NCBI RefSeq assembly: GCF_937128415.1
Contig: NZ_CAKZMJ010000067.1
Coordinates: 128,114 to 192,113, forward strand
Source: an uncultured Caldilinea sp.
GTDB taxonomy: Bacteria; Chloroflexota; Anaerolineae; Caldilineales; Caldilineaceae
Direction: 5' to 3'
DNA: 64,000 nucleotides
The notes under the pieces were generated by a model. It was not told where the DNA came from, searched no databases, and saw only the letters and a list, made by a program, of their open reading frames with translations. The position numbers and the translations under genes are program-made. Each line of letters starts with the position of its first letter. Within the stretch, counting starts at the first letter, position 1. This document shows positions 1-15,711 of this stretch, piece by piece.

Positions 1-2
1 GC

Positions 3-998
<996 letters not shown>

Positions 999-1088
999 TT
1001 CTTTTACTTCGACCGTTTTTTATTGCCTTGCGTCCAAAAGCATCAAAGAAAGATACAACGGAGACAAAGCAGAAGAGGAGCTTGAGGA

Positions 1089-3409
<2,321 letters not shown>

Positions 3410-3429
3410 GGGAAACAGCCGGTCCTGAC

Positions 3430-5901
3430 ATGTCGACCATCACCGTGCACATGATCGGCCAGGCCCATCTCGACCCGGTGTGGCTCTGGCGTTGGACCGA
3501 AGGTCGCGCGGAGGCGTTGAGCACCAGCCAGTCCGCCATCGATCGACTCGCTGAATATCCGGACTTTCACTTTACGCGCGGCGAGTCGCAGGTCTATGCC
3601 TGGATCGAAGCCGAGAACCCCAATCTGTTTGCACAAGTGAGGCGCGCCATCGCTGAAGGGCGCTGGCACGTCGTCAACGGCATGGTCGTCCAGCCCGACA
3701 TGAACCTGCCTTGTGGGGAGTCGTTTGTACGCCAGGCGCTGCTCGGCAAGAAGTATATGCGCAGCCGGCTTGGCGTTGAGCCGACCGTCGCCTATTGCGT
3801 CGACTCGTTTGGCCACGCCGGCACGCTGCCGCAGATCCTCCGCGGGTGCGGCTTCGATAGCTACGTCTTCATGCGCCCCGGCCCGCATGAGAAGACGCTG
3901 CCGGCCAGTGTCTTCTGGTGGCAGGGTCCAGACGGCAGCCGCATCCTCGCCTTTCGGATCACCAATTCCTACACCACCCGGACGGCTGACCAGGAAGCGC
4001 ACATTCTGGCCGCCGTAGCCGCCAAGCCCGCCCAGCTCGACGCAACGATGTGCTTTTTCGGCGTAGGCAATCACGGCGGCGGGCCAACCCGGGAGCAGAT
4101 CGAGAATGTGATCGCCCTGGCGGCAAAACACCGCGCCGGTGAACCTGCGCTCGACATTCGCTTCAGCGGACCCGAGCTGTACTTCGACGCCATCCGCGCC
4201 CAGGCGGAATCGCTGCCCACCGTAGCCGATGAGCTGCAATATCACGCCGTCGGCTGCTATTCCGTCAACAGTGCGCTCAAGCGCGCCCATCGCCGGGCTG
4301 AGAACAGGTTGCTGCTGGCCGAGCGCCTCGCCGTCATGGCCAACCTGTGGGCGGATGCACCCGCACCCCAGGCCAGGCTGAATGAACTGTGGCATACGCT
4401 CGCCTTCAACCAATTCCATGACACCTTGGGCGGCACCTCGATCAAGGCGGCGGCGGATGACGCCATCGCCGAGTTGGGCGGGGTGGTCGCAGCCGCCGAC
4501 GCCCTGGCCGACGACGCCGCCCGTGCAGTCGCCAATCGCATCGACGCCAGCGGGCCAGGCGCCACGGTCGTGGCCTTCAATCCCGCCTGCCAGCCCGCGT
4601 CCACCTACCTGGAATATGAACCCTGGACGGAGTGGCAGGACTGGGATGAACACGGCTGGGGCCTGGTGGACGATTCAGGTCAGCCGGTGACGTATCAGAA
4701 CATCGACCCGCTCGAAGCGCTCAGCGAAGCCAACGGCAAGATTCGCCGCCTGCTCTTCGCTACGACGCTGCCCGCTTTCGGTTATCGCCTTTTTCGCTTT
4801 GCACCAGGACTGCCGCGCGCAAGCGCCCCCGTCACTGCCCTGCGCGTGACGGAGACGGAGATGGAGAACGAGCTGCTGGCCGTGCGCCTGGACCCGCGCA
4901 GCGGCAACATCATCTCTTGCATCGACAAACGTTCTGGACTGGAGCTGGTGGGGCCGGGTGGATGGAACGTCGGGGAAGTGATCGAGGACCACAGCGACAC
5001 GTGGTCACACGGCGTTCGGCGCTACGGCGCAGCCACAGGGACGTTTGGGAACGCCAGAATCACAATCGGCGAACGCGGTCCTCTCCGGGCGTCGCTGCTG
5101 GTCGAGCGCAGTTACGGCGCCAACTTGTGGCAACAGCAGATTCTGCTGTGCAGCGGCGAGCGCGCGCTCACCATTCGCAACTGGCTGGTGTGGCTGGAGC
5201 CATGGCGCCTGCTCAAGCTGGCCTGCGACGTCAACACCGCAGCGCCGAAAGCCGTGCACGATGTTCCATTTGGCTGGCTGGAGCGTCCATGCGACGGCCA
5301 TGAAGTTCCCACGCACATGTGGCTGGACGTCAGCGGCCCAACGGCGACCGGAGAAACGATCGGTCTGGCGCTGCTCAACGATGGGAAATACGGCTGCGAC
5401 GTCAGCGGCAGCACCCTGCGCTTGACGATCCTGCGCTGTACGCCCTACGCCTATCATGAGCCGCATCCGTTTGGCGCCCGGCAACGATATGACTGGGTGG
5501 ATCGGGGCAGCCAGGAATTTACGGTCGTGCTGCGCCCCCATGTGGGCGACTGGCGGGAAACGGAGATCGTCCAGCGGGCGCGGAGGCTCAACATGCCGCC
5601 GCTGCTTGTCACGATGCACGCCCACCCCGGCGACTTGCCGCGCCGGGCCGGCCTGGCCAGAGTGGACAGCGACGACATCGAGATGACCGCCTGCAAGCCG
5701 GCGGAGGATGGCGACGGTTACATCGTGCGTCTGGCCGACGTTCATGGCCGCGGAGGCAGGGGCTCGCTGCTCTGGTTGGATCAATCTTTTCCGCTGGAAT
5801 GGTCCCCGTTCCAGGTTCTCACCCTGCGGCTGACACGGCGAGAAGGCCGGTGGCAGATGCACCCCTGTGACATGCTGGAGCGCACCGAGCATTCTGCATA
5901 G
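3430..5901 (+). CDS. Alpha-mannosidase, glycoside hydrolase family 38
   Basis: About 823 residues, usual for bacterial GH38 enzymes. Zinc and active-site motifs are visible: GQAHLDPVWLWRW near the N terminus, YCVDSFGHAG carrying the probable nucleophile Asp, GNHGGGPTREQ, and AFNQFHDTLGGTS in the helical middle. The C-terminal half is beta-rich as in the family. GH38 removes alpha-linked mannose with retention. There is no signal peptide, so it should act in the cytoplasm on imported oligosaccharides. An in-frame TTG at 3406 overlaps the kinase stop; I prefer ATG 3430 because it gives the usual short lead into HLDPVW. Third gene of a deoR-kinase-mannosidase operon. Confidence 0.93.
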   Translation: MSTITVHMIGQAHLDPVWLWRWTEGRAEALSTSQSAIDRLAEYPDFHFTRGESQVYAWIEAENPNLFAQVRRAIAEGRWHVVNGMVVQPDMNLPCGESFVRQALLGKKYMRSRLGVEPTVAYCVDSFGHAGTLPQILRGCGFDSYVFMRPGPHEKTLPASVFWWQGPDGSRILAFRITNSYTTRTADQEAHILAAVAAKPAQLDATMCFFGVGNHGGGPTREQIENVIALAAKHRAGEPALDIRFSGPELYFDAIRAQAESLPTVADELQYHAVGCYSVNSALKRAHRRAENRLLLAERLAVMANLWADAPAPQARLNELWHTLAFNQFHDTLGGTSIKAAADDAIAELGGVVAAADALADDAARAVANRIDASGPGATVVAFNPACQPASTYLEYEPWTEWQDWDEHGWGLVDDSGQPVTYQNIDPLEALSEANGKIRRLLFATTLPAFGYRLFRFAPGLPRASAPVTALRVTETEMENELLAVRLDPRSGNIISCIDKRSGLELVGPGGWNVGEVIEDHSDTWSHGVRRYGAATGTFGNARITIGERGPLRASLLVERSYGANLWQQQILLCSGERALTIRNWLVWLEPWRLLKLACDVNTAAPKAVHDVPFGWLERPCDGHEVPTHMWLDVSGPTATGETIGLALLNDGKYGCDVSGSTLRLTILRCTPYAYHEPHPFGARQRYDWVDRGSQEFTVVLRPHVGDWRETEIVQRARRLNMPPLLVTMHAHPGDLPRRAGLARVDSDDIEMTACKPAEDGDGYIVRLADVHGRGGRGSLLWLDQSFPLEWSPFQVLTLRLTRREGRWQMHPCDMLERTEHSA

Positions 5902-6023
5902 AACAGGCGTCGCCCTCCGATCTGAAGGCGCTGAATCATGCGCTTTCCAAGCGGACGAGAATTTAGCCAAACCGGCGCCGCTTAGTAATATGTGCAAGAT
6001 CGCCTTTGAAGGAGCGCTGAGCC

Positions 6024-6052
6024 TTGACAGCGCCTCCGTTCCGTACTATGCT
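6024..6052 (+). promoter_or_regulatory. Sigma-70-type promoter for the SorC-family regulator gene
   Basis: A TTGACA hexamer (6024-6029) is followed 17 bp later by TATGCT (6047-6052). The predicted start of transcription is near 6059, upstream of the palindromic operator at 6078-6101 and of the GTG at 6118. Operator placement downstream of the promoter suggests a roadblock or autorepression. Confidence 0.7.
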
Positions 6053-6077
6053 GTCAACAATGCAGTCGCAGGTCATT

Positions 6078-6101
6078 TGTTCAATATCGTTCATATGAAC
6101 A
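6078..6101 (+). promoter_or_regulatory. Operator, copy 1, upstream of the SorC-family gene
   Basis: The 24-bp site contains the perfect palindrome GTTCATATGAAC (6089-6100), preceded by a further TGTTCA half-site. The same 24 bp recur at 8983-9006 with one substitution. It lies 16 bp before the regulator's start codon, so it is the best candidate for the regulator's own binding site. Confidence 0.75.
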
Positions 6102-6117
6102 AAAAAGGATCGCTGCT

Positions 6118-7086
<969 letters not shown>

Positions 7087-7106
7087 GAGCCAACCGGAGG
7101 TCGGCG

Positions 7107-8783
7107 GTGTCTTCCCTCACCCTCGCCAACGTTTTGCCGCGCCTGGCCGACTCTGTAGCCAACCTGGGATGGACCCAGATCACCGACCGGAACCATCCGG
7201 ACTACGGCGCGCTGGTCAACCCGGAGTACGACCTGCCCGACGTCCACTCCGCCGTCGAGTTTGTGGTGAGCGGCGCCTATCTCGCCCTCGCAGATCCGAC
7301 CAGCCAGGAGCATCTGGCGCGGGCGACGGCTGCGGCTGCGTTTATTAACCGCGTGCAACGAGAGAGCGGGCTCATCGACCTTCTCTCGGTCAACTATGAC
7401 TCCGCCCCGGACGCCAGCTTCGCCGTTCAAAAGCTGTGCACTGTGGTGGAGCTCGCCCGCACTTTCGGAGTGCAAAGCTCAGCCTGGAGCGAGCTGCTCC
7501 AGATGCTAGAGACTTTCATCCGCCGCGCCGTGGGAGGCATCGTCACCGGCGGCTTTCATACGCCCAACCATCGCTGGGTGATGGTCTCGGCGCTGGTTCA
7601 GGCCAAAGCCCTTTATCCGGACCTGGACGTGAAGGCCGCCGTGGAGGCCTATCTGGCCGAAGGCATCGACATCGACCCGGAGGGCGCCTTCATCGAACGC
7701 AGCGTAGGCGTGTACGATGCGATCGTCGACCGCTCCCTGCTTTTCATCGCCGAGCACTGGGATGCGCCCGCAGCCCTGGAGGCGGCGATCCGCAACCTGA
7801 CCTTTGACCTGTATCTGCTTCACGCCGACGGGACGGCGGAGACCGGCCTCTCTCGCCGTCAGGATTACGGGACGCGGGATGTCCCGCTTGGCCTCGCCTC
7901 CTGTTACCTGCTCGCCCACCGCATGCATCCCCGGCCAGAATTCGTGGAGGCCGCCCAATTTCTCTGGAGCCAAACGGAGGCGCAAGGCGCCCATTGCGCC
8001 GGTCACCTGCCCTGGCTGACCTACGCCCTGCTCAAAGGCGGCGACCCGCCCGCCGCAGCGGGCCGCATCCCAGAGGATTACGTCCATCTCTATCCGCTCA
8101 ACGGTCTCTGGCGGGTGCGCCGGGGCTTGCTCAGCGCCACGCTGTTCCGGGACGCCACCCGGCTGTTGAGCGTCACCTACGGCGCCGCCGAGTTGAGCAG
8201 CGTCAAGATCAGCTTCACCTACTTCGGCGGTCTCACCGGGCGCTTCATCGGCGACAGCCTCATCGTTGACCCGCAGGGCGCAACTTTGCGCTCCGAAGGG
8301 CGCCGCAATCCTCGCCGCCCCGGCTACGAGCTGCCGCTGGGGCGACCGGTTCCTCCCGAACGCTGGGAGGAGACGCTCCATGAACGACCCTTGCGCCGCC
8401 TTCCCCCGATCACCAGCACCCTGCGCGTCACCGAAGTCCACGACCGCAACGGCTACGGCTTTGACCTGCACTTGGTGACGCTCGGCGGGCTGGACGGCGT
8501 CGCCGCCCAGATCGCCTTTGACTTTGCTCCCGGCGGCGTCTGGGAGAGTGCGGATGCTCGCTTTCGGCCTTGTGCGGGCCAGGTCCTCTTCCTCAAACAA
8601 AACGGTGCGACTATGCGCTATGGGAACGACGTCATTTCCCTGGCGCCGGGCGCCTACGCACACGGCATGTGGCGCATGCGAGAAGCCGAACCGGCGCCCG
8701 AACACGTGCGCGTGTTGATGACTTTTCGGACGCCGGTGAATCACCTGGTTCATCTGCGCGCTTATCGAGGGCTTCATCCCTAA
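7107..8783 (+). CDS. Unidentified protein, toroid plus beta-sandwich layout (possible polysaccharide lyase or hydrolase)
   Basis: I do not recognise the family with certainty. The first about 330 of 558 residues are helix-rich and contain GGFHTPNHRWVMVSALVQA, EGAFIERSVGVYDAIVDRS and SRRQDYGTRDVPLG, a pattern like (alpha/alpha)n toroids of heparinase/alginate-lyase-type enzymes. The remainder is beta-rich (LLSVTYGAAELSSVKISF, then GYGFDLHLVTLGGLDG). Conserved-looking His, Tyr and Arg residues in NHRW and RRQDYGTRD could be catalytic. There is no signal peptide. It starts at a GTG with GGAGG 6 bp upstream and lies 20 bp after the SorC gene, so the two form an operon. Function inferred only as glycan-related. 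Confidence 0.55.
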   Translation: MSSLTLANVLPRLADSVANLGWTQITDRNHPDYGALVNPEYDLPDVHSAVEFVVSGAYLALADPTSQEHLARATAAAAFINRVQRESGLIDLLSVNYDSAPDASFAVQKLCTVVELARTFGVQSSAWSELLQMLETFIRRAVGGIVTGGFHTPNHRWVMVSALVQAKALYPDLDVKAAVEAYLAEGIDIDPEGAFIERSVGVYDAIVDRSLLFIAEHWDAPAALEAAIRNLTFDLYLLHADGTAETGLSRRQDYGTRDVPLGLASCYLLAHRMHPRPEFVEAAQFLWSQTEAQGAHCAGHLPWLTYALLKGGDPPAAAGRIPEDYVHLYPLNGLWRVRRGLLSATLFRDATRLLSVTYGAAELSSVKISFTYFGGLTGRFIGDSLIVDPQGATLRSEGRRNPRRPGYELPLGRPVPPERWEETLHERPLRRLPPITSTLRVTEVHDRNGYGFDLHLVTLGGLDGVAAQIAFDFAPGGVWESADARFRPCAGQVLFLKQNGATMRYGNDVISLAPGAYAHGMWRMREAEPAPEHVRVLMTFRTPVNHLVHLRAYRGLHP

Positions 8784-8850
8784 CGCCTCCCGCACATCAA
8801 GACAAAAGGCATCCCAAACCCTGACTACATCCGGCGCAGCGCCTTTGCAC

Positions 8851-8878
8851 ACGCCGCCCCGCCGGAACCTGGCGGCGT
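8851..8878 (+). terminator. Stem-loop after the 7107-8783 gene, weak terminator candidate
   Basis: ACGCCGCC (8851-8858) pairs with GGCGGCGT (8871-8878) around a 12-base loop. It is followed by CCTCTTG rather than a clear T run. Placed between two transcription units, it could end the SorC transcript. Confidence 0.4.
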
Positions 8879-8923
8879 CCTCTTGCAACCTCTAGCGTCT
8901 TGATCCTTAATCCAGAGAACAAA

Positions 8924-8939
8924 TGAACAAAAATGAACA
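8924..8939 (+). promoter_or_regulatory. Two directly repeated TGAACA half-sites upstream of the -35 box
   Basis: TGAACA occurs at 8924-8929 and again at 8934-8939, exactly 10 bp (one helical turn) apart. It matches the half-site of the 24-bp operator at 8983. The second copy ends one base before TTGACA (8941). These may be auxiliary regulator contacts. Confidence 0.5.
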
Positions 8940-8940
8940 C

Positions 8941-8969
8941 TTGACATTTGCACATCTTCGTGCTATTGT
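8941..8969 (+). promoter_or_regulatory. Promoter of the large sugar transport and catabolism operon
   Basis: Consensus TTGACA (8941-8946), a 17-bp spacer and TATTGT (8964-8969). It is followed at 8983 by the operator. The 5' leader to the first gene would be about 200-240 bases; apart from the operator and an AAAAGGATC echo of the SorC leader I see no coding content in it. Confidence 0.75.
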
Positions 8970-8982
8970 AATTCTGGTCATA

Positions 8983-9006
8983 TGTTCAGTATCGTTCATA
9001 TGAACA
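8983..9006 (+). promoter_or_regulatory. Operator, copy 2, upstream of the large catabolic operon
   Basis: Identical to 6078-6101 except for one base (G instead of A at the seventh position). It contains the 12-bp perfect palindrome GTTCATATGAAC. Similarity continues a few bases downstream (AAAAGGATC), so the regulator's leader may have been copied here. Confidence 0.75.
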
Positions 9007-9213
9007 AACCAAAAGGATCACCGCAGAAATAAGCAATTTTCCTGAAAAATTCAACACCGAAGGCGATGGACCTGGGTTCATCGCTTCACTTTGCGCCCGC
9101 CAGCGCCGAACGTCCACTGACGGTCGCATCCAACCGATCTTTGCCAAACAAACGATCTGGCGCCGGTCGAGAGCGACTCGATGACCGCGCCCAAGGCAGA
9201 AGGACTCGACTTC

Positions 9214-11534
<2,321 letters not shown>

Positions 11535-11604
11535 GACCTGCCATGGCGCTGCATTCATCGTCTACGAAAGATGTTTATGAAAGACCGGAAATGAGGTGAA
11601 TCCC

Positions 11605-13020
11605 ATGCAAAACGCAAAACCTACGCTCGGCGTCATCGTCGGCAACCGCAACTTCTTTGCGGATTCTCTGGTCGCCGATGGCCGCAAGAAAATTCTGGAC
11701 AAGCTGGCGGAATTCGGCGTCGACGTCGTGATCGTCGACGAGCAGACCACCAAGCTTGGCGCCGTGGAGACGTGGGCGGACGCGCAAAAATGCGCCGACC
11801 TCTTCAAGCGCAACCGCGACCGCATCGATGGCATCCTGGTGACGTTGCCCAACTTCGGCGACGAAAAGGGCATCGCCGACGCCATCCATCTCTCCGGGTT
11901 GAATGTGCCTGTGCTGGTGCACGCCTTCCCCGACACCACCAGCGAGCTGACCGTGGCCGGCCGTCGCGACGCCTTCTGCGGCAAGTTCTCGGTCACCAAC
12001 AATCTCTACCAGTACGGCATCAAGTTCAGCCTCACCCAGAACCACACCGTCGACCCGGACAAGGAGGAGTTCAAACAGGAGATCGACCGCTTTGTGCGCC
12101 TCTGCCGCACGGTGCGCGGCATGCGTTCGGCGCGGTTGGGAGCAGTCGGTGCGCGGCCCAACGCCTTCCAGACCGTGCGCTTCAGTGAGAAACTCTTCCA
12201 GGCGTATGGAATCAACGTCTCCACGATGGATCTTTCGGAGGCGATCGGCAAGGCGCAGAAGCTGGAGAATTCGCACCCGCGCGTCAGAAGCAAAGTCGAT
12301 GAGATCAAGAGCTATGCAGTCAACCGCGGCGCGCCGGAGGAGAAGCTGGCGCTGATGGCCAAACTGGCGATCGTGCTCGACGACTGGATGGACGCCAACT
12401 CGATCGACGCCACGGCGATCCAGTGCTGGGACTCGATCCAGCAGAACTACGGCGTCAACGTCTGCACGGTGATGAGCATGATGAGCGAACGGCTGATGCC
12501 GAGCGCGTGCGAAGTGGACATCGCCGGAACGGCTTCGATGTATGCGCTGACGCTGGCCGCCGGCATGCCCGCCGCCTTGGTGGACTGGAACAACAACTAC
12601 AACGATGAACCGAACAAATGCCTCTATTTCCACTGCGGCAACTGGGCGAAGAGCCTGGTCTCGGAGATCGAGCTGATCTCCGCCGAGGTGCTCGGCGCCA
12701 CATTGGGGCCGGAGAACACCTGGGGCGCCATCCAGGGGCGCACGCCGCCGGGGCCGCTCACCTTCGCGCGCATCGACACCGACGACCGCCGCGGCGTCAT
12801 CCACACCTACGTCGGCGAAGGACGCTTCACCGACGACCCGCTCTCCACTATTTCCGGCTCGCACGCCGTGGTGGAGGTGCCGGACCTGCAGCGGCTCCTG
12901 CGCACCATCTGCCGGCATGGCTTCGCCCACCATGCAGCGATGACGCGGTCGCATGTGGCCGACGTGCTGGCGGAGGCGTTCGAGACCTACCTGGGATGGG
13001 AAGTTTATCATCATCAATGA
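11605..13020 (+). CDS. L-fucose/L-arabinose isomerase-family protein (COG2407-like)
   Basis: 471 residues resembling the fucose/arabinose isomerase superfamily: LGVIVGNRNFF at the N terminus, DGILVTLPNFGDE, ATAIQCWDSIQ, CEVDIAGTASMYAL, DWNNNYNDEPNKCLYFHCG and a C-terminal GFAHHAAMTRSHVADVL. Conserved Glu, Asp and His residues in these stretches fit the metal-dependent aldose-ketose isomerase site. I prefer ATG 11605 (GAGGTGA 6 bases upstream) over GTG 11596. Between dehydrogenases and the ABC transporter, it likely isomerises the imported sugar or a derivative. Exact substrate unknown. Confidence 0.8.
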   Translation: MQNAKPTLGVIVGNRNFFADSLVADGRKKILDKLAEFGVDVVIVDEQTTKLGAVETWADAQKCADLFKRNRDRIDGILVTLPNFGDEKGIADAIHLSGLNVPVLVHAFPDTTSELTVAGRRDAFCGKFSVTNNLYQYGIKFSLTQNHTVDPDKEEFKQEIDRFVRLCRTVRGMRSARLGAVGARPNAFQTVRFSEKLFQAYGINVSTMDLSEAIGKAQKLENSHPRVRSKVDEIKSYAVNRGAPEEKLALMAKLAIVLDDWMDANSIDATAIQCWDSIQQNYGVNVCTVMSMMSERLMPSACEVDIAGTASMYALTLAAGMPAALVDWNNNYNDEPNKCLYFHCGNWAKSLVSEIELISAEVLGATLGPENTWGAIQGRTPPGPLTFARIDTDDRRGVIHTYVGEGRFTDDPLSTISGSHAVVEVPDLQRLLRTICRHGFAHHAAMTRSHVADVLAEAFETYLGWEVYHHQ

Positions 13021-13132
13021 AGGGCGCTGTGTGAGGATAGAAAGGAGAAGCGCGGATGGAGTGACGGAAACTGCACGGAACAACTTTTGCACTTTATGAT
13101 CGGTGGATTTTGAACTTTTTCAGGAGGCAACC

Positions 13133-14599
13133 ATGACTTCCAACAACCTGAGCCGACGCGACTTTCTGCGCATCAGCGCCCTGACCGCCGTCGGCCTCAC
13201 CCTGGCGGGGTGCCCCGCGCCAGCCGCTGCGCCGGCGCCGGCGGCGCAGGCGCCTGCGGCGTCGGCGCCGGAAGCAGCCGCCGTCACCCTGGACGTGATG
13301 TCGCTGGCCGAGTACGAGGCGCCCTATCGCGAGATCTGGAACTATTTCCAGTCGAAAAATCCCGGCATCAAGATCAATGTCTTCTCGATCAACGAAGATA
13401 CGGCCGCTGCGCATGAAGCCAAGGTGGCGGGCGGCTATCTGCCGGCGATCGAGCTGACGCAGGAGATGCAGATCTTCTTCGACAAGAGCAACTATGAGAT
13501 GGCGGTCAACCTTGGCGAGATCCCCTTCGAGTGGTGGGACCGTTGGGAGTTTGACGTCAAGAATATGTGGTCCGACCTGCACAAGCTGCCGGGGCCGCGC
13601 TCGCTGGATTTCTTCCAGGGCTTTGTGATGACCTGGCAGTACAACAAAGAGCTGATGGACAAGGCCGGGCTGGATCCGCAGCGCGACGTCAAAACCTGGG
13701 ATGACCTCAAGAAATGGCTGGACGCCGGCACCGAGTGGGCCGCCAAGACCGAGGGCGTGGACTGGTTCTGGAACCAGGCCTGGCACAACTGGATCTTTGG
13801 CCTCAACTATTCCGACGCGATTCCGCTGGCCTTCGCCGACGGCCAGCGCGACCGGCAGCGCGATTGCTGGCTGGGCAAGGCCAAATTCAACGCCGAGGAT
13901 TCACCCTATCGCCACTTCTACGAGTTCTTCAAAGAGGCCAACGACCGGGGCTGGATCCCGCCGAGCATGTGGACGCGACAGTGGGAAGGCGATATGGAAG
14001 CCTCCTACATCGCTGGCAAGTCGGTGATGATGTTGCACGGCCCCTGGGTGTGGGACAAGGCCTTGGCCGCCGGTTCGGACTTTGCCGTGAGAAACATGCA
14101 GGCCGGCCTGCCGGCGACGCCGCCGGCCGAAGGTCAGGGCGTGTGGATGCAGAGTGCGTTGCCGCCGAACATCGACAACCAGTGGTTCATTCGCGCCGGC
14201 AACGAGAAGACGCCCTACTGGGATCAGCTTGTCTACGCCTGGAACTGGTTCTTCAGCCCCGAGGCGGTGCCGATGCGCGCCCAGGCCGAAGGACGCGTGC
14301 CGCTCTATAAGCTCGACGAGCCGCTCGACCTGCAAGGGCCGCAATATCAGCAGGTGTTGAAAGAGATCGAAGAGCCGGGCGGAAAATGGGAGAACGTCAA
14401 GTTCGAGCAGAGCCTGACCGGCAACATCGTGGCCGGCCCCTATCGCAAGAAGGGCTCGCGCGGCGTGTGGGACTGGGAGTCCAACGGCAACAACGAGGTC
14501 TTTGCACAATTGCTGACGGGAAGAATCACCGTGCAGGAAGCGCTGGACATCGCCCAGCGCAACTGGGAGGAGAGCTACGAAGGCTTGCCGGAAGCTTAA
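13133..14599 (+). CDS. ABC transporter sugar-binding lipoprotein (family 1 solute-binding protein)
   Basis: The start follows AGGAGG (13122-13127). The N terminus has a twin-arginine-type signal (SRRDFLRIS, residues 7-15) and a lipobox LAGC with Cys27, then an Ala/Pro-rich linker, so it is a membrane-anchored extracytoplasmic receptor. The mature part has the family 1 pattern: FVMTWQYNKELMDKAGLD, VMMLHGPWVWDKAL, FIRAGNEKTPYWDQLVYAW. Many surface Trp and Asp residues suit carbohydrate binding. It is followed by a strong stem-loop and two permeases, the standard importer order. Ligand unknown. Confidence 0.93.
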   Translation: MTSNNLSRRDFLRISALTAVGLTLAGCPAPAAAPAPAAQAPAASAPEAAAVTLDVMSLAEYEAPYREIWNYFQSKNPGIKINVFSINEDTAAAHEAKVAGGYLPAIELTQEMQIFFDKSNYEMAVNLGEIPFEWWDRWEFDVKNMWSDLHKLPGPRSLDFFQGFVMTWQYNKELMDKAGLDPQRDVKTWDDLKKWLDAGTEWAAKTEGVDWFWNQAWHNWIFGLNYSDAIPLAFADGQRDRQRDCWLGKAKFNAEDSPYRHFYEFFKEANDRGWIPPSMWTRQWEGDMEASYIAGKSVMMLHGPWVWDKALAAGSDFAVRNMQAGLPATPPAEGQGVWMQSALPPNIDNQWFIRAGNEKTPYWDQLVYAWNWFFSPEAVPMRAQAEGRVPLYKLDEPLDLQGPQYQQVLKEIEEPGGKWENVKFEQSLTGNIVAGPYRKKGSRGVWDWESNGNNEVFAQLLTGRITVQEALDIAQRNWEESYEGLPEA

Positions 14600-14603
14600 G
14601 AGC

Positions 14604-14644
14604 GCCTTGCTGCGCGTTGTGCGACGCGCAACGCGCAGCAAGGC
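14604..14644 (+). promoter_or_regulatory. Perfect 16-bp stem-loop between binding-protein and permease genes
   Basis: Arms 14604-14619 and 14629-14644 are exact reverse complements around a 9-base loop. There is no T run after it, so it is more likely a processing or stability element (higher expression of the binding protein than of the permeases) than a terminator. Confidence 0.75.
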
Positions 14645-14749
14645 AATCCATTGAGGTGATTCGGAACGAAAAGATAAAGGCCATGCAACGCGCCGAGCAG
14701 CTAAGCCGTCTTCTCGGCGAGCAATAGCGTTCAGGAGAAACAGTCGGCG

Positions 14750-15697
14750 ATGACATCGACACAGATCACCCAGAAGGAACGCCTGGAAGGGAAAACCGCC
14801 CGTAGGAGCGGCGCGCTGGCGCGGCGGCGCATCCTGCGCGACTGGCTCTTTATCCTGCCCCAGTTCTTGCTCTTTGTCCTGTTGACGATCGTGCCGTTCA
14901 TCGTCGCCATCCCGATCCTCTTCACCGACATGGCGTCGTTCACCGACCCCACCGTGGCGCCAGTGGGCATGCGCAACTTCACCGCACTCTTCACCGATCC
15001 GAGCGTCCAGGCCGACTATTTCCCGGCGCTGCGTCGCACGCTGATCTTCGTCGTGCTCAACTACATGACCGTCTACCTCTTTGGCCTGACGCTGGCGCTG
15101 CTGATGTTCGAGGTCGGCTTTCGCGGGGGATTTTTCACGATCATCTATCTGCCGCTGATGGTTTCGGGCCTCGCCGTCGGCTACATGGCGGTGATGCTTT
15201 TCTCCCGCGAGACCGGCACGGCCAACTTGCTGTTGCGCCAGCTCGGGCTGATCCAGAACCCGATCGACATCTATTCACCCGAAGGCACTGCCTTCATCCT
15301 GCCGCTGCTGGTGGGATGGCGTTATGCAGGCTACAATATGGCGATCTTCCTCTCCGGCCTGCTTTCAATTCCCAACGAGACCATTGAGGCGTCCATCGTG
15401 GACGGCGCCAACTACTGGCAGCGGCTGTGGAAAGTCTACTTTCCTCAAATGTGGCCTTCGTTCATTTTGGCGACGACAATGTGTCTGATCGGCTCGTTCG
15501 CCGTCTTCGACGAGCTGGTGGCGATGGGCGCGCTCTACGTGAACCCGGAAGCCAAGCTGCTCAGCATTCTCTTCTTCACCTATGGCTTTCAGGTCAATCG
15601 TCTGGCGATGGGCATGACGCTGGCCGTGATCACCTTTGTGCCGCTGGTGATTTTAGGCGTCTTCCTGCAGCGGCTGCAGCGAAAACTGCAATATTGA
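14750..15697 (+). CDS. ABC sugar transporter permease (MalF-type)
   Basis: 315 residues with six predicted membrane segments, beginning with LFILPQFLLFVLLTIVPFIV. The EAA loop NETIEASIVDGANYWQRLWK contacts the ATPase. It lacks the long extra MalF periplasmic domain. An AGGAG lies 12 bases before the start. It pairs with the next permease; the ATPase is not encoded here and must be supplied from elsewhere in the genome. Confidence 0.93.
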   Translation: MTSTQITQKERLEGKTARRSGALARRRILRDWLFILPQFLLFVLLTIVPFIVAIPILFTDMASFTDPTVAPVGMRNFTALFTDPSVQADYFPALRRTLIFVVLNYMTVYLFGLTLALLMFEVGFRGGFFTIIYLPLMVSGLAVGYMAVMLFSRETGTANLLLRQLGLIQNPIDIYSPEGTAFILPLLVGWRYAGYNMAIFLSGLLSIPNETIEASIVDGANYWQRLWKVYFPQMWPSFILATTMCLIGSFAVFDELVAMGALYVNPEAKLLSILFFTYGFQVNRLAMGMTLAVITFVPLVILGVFLQRLQRKLQY

Positions 15698-15711
15698 AAA
15701 GGACTTGGGAG

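Noticed and set aside
9007..9213. Leader of the large operon considered as a riboswitch
   Set aside because: No known aptamer core recognised; the operator and the copied AAAAGGATC explain its only clear structure.
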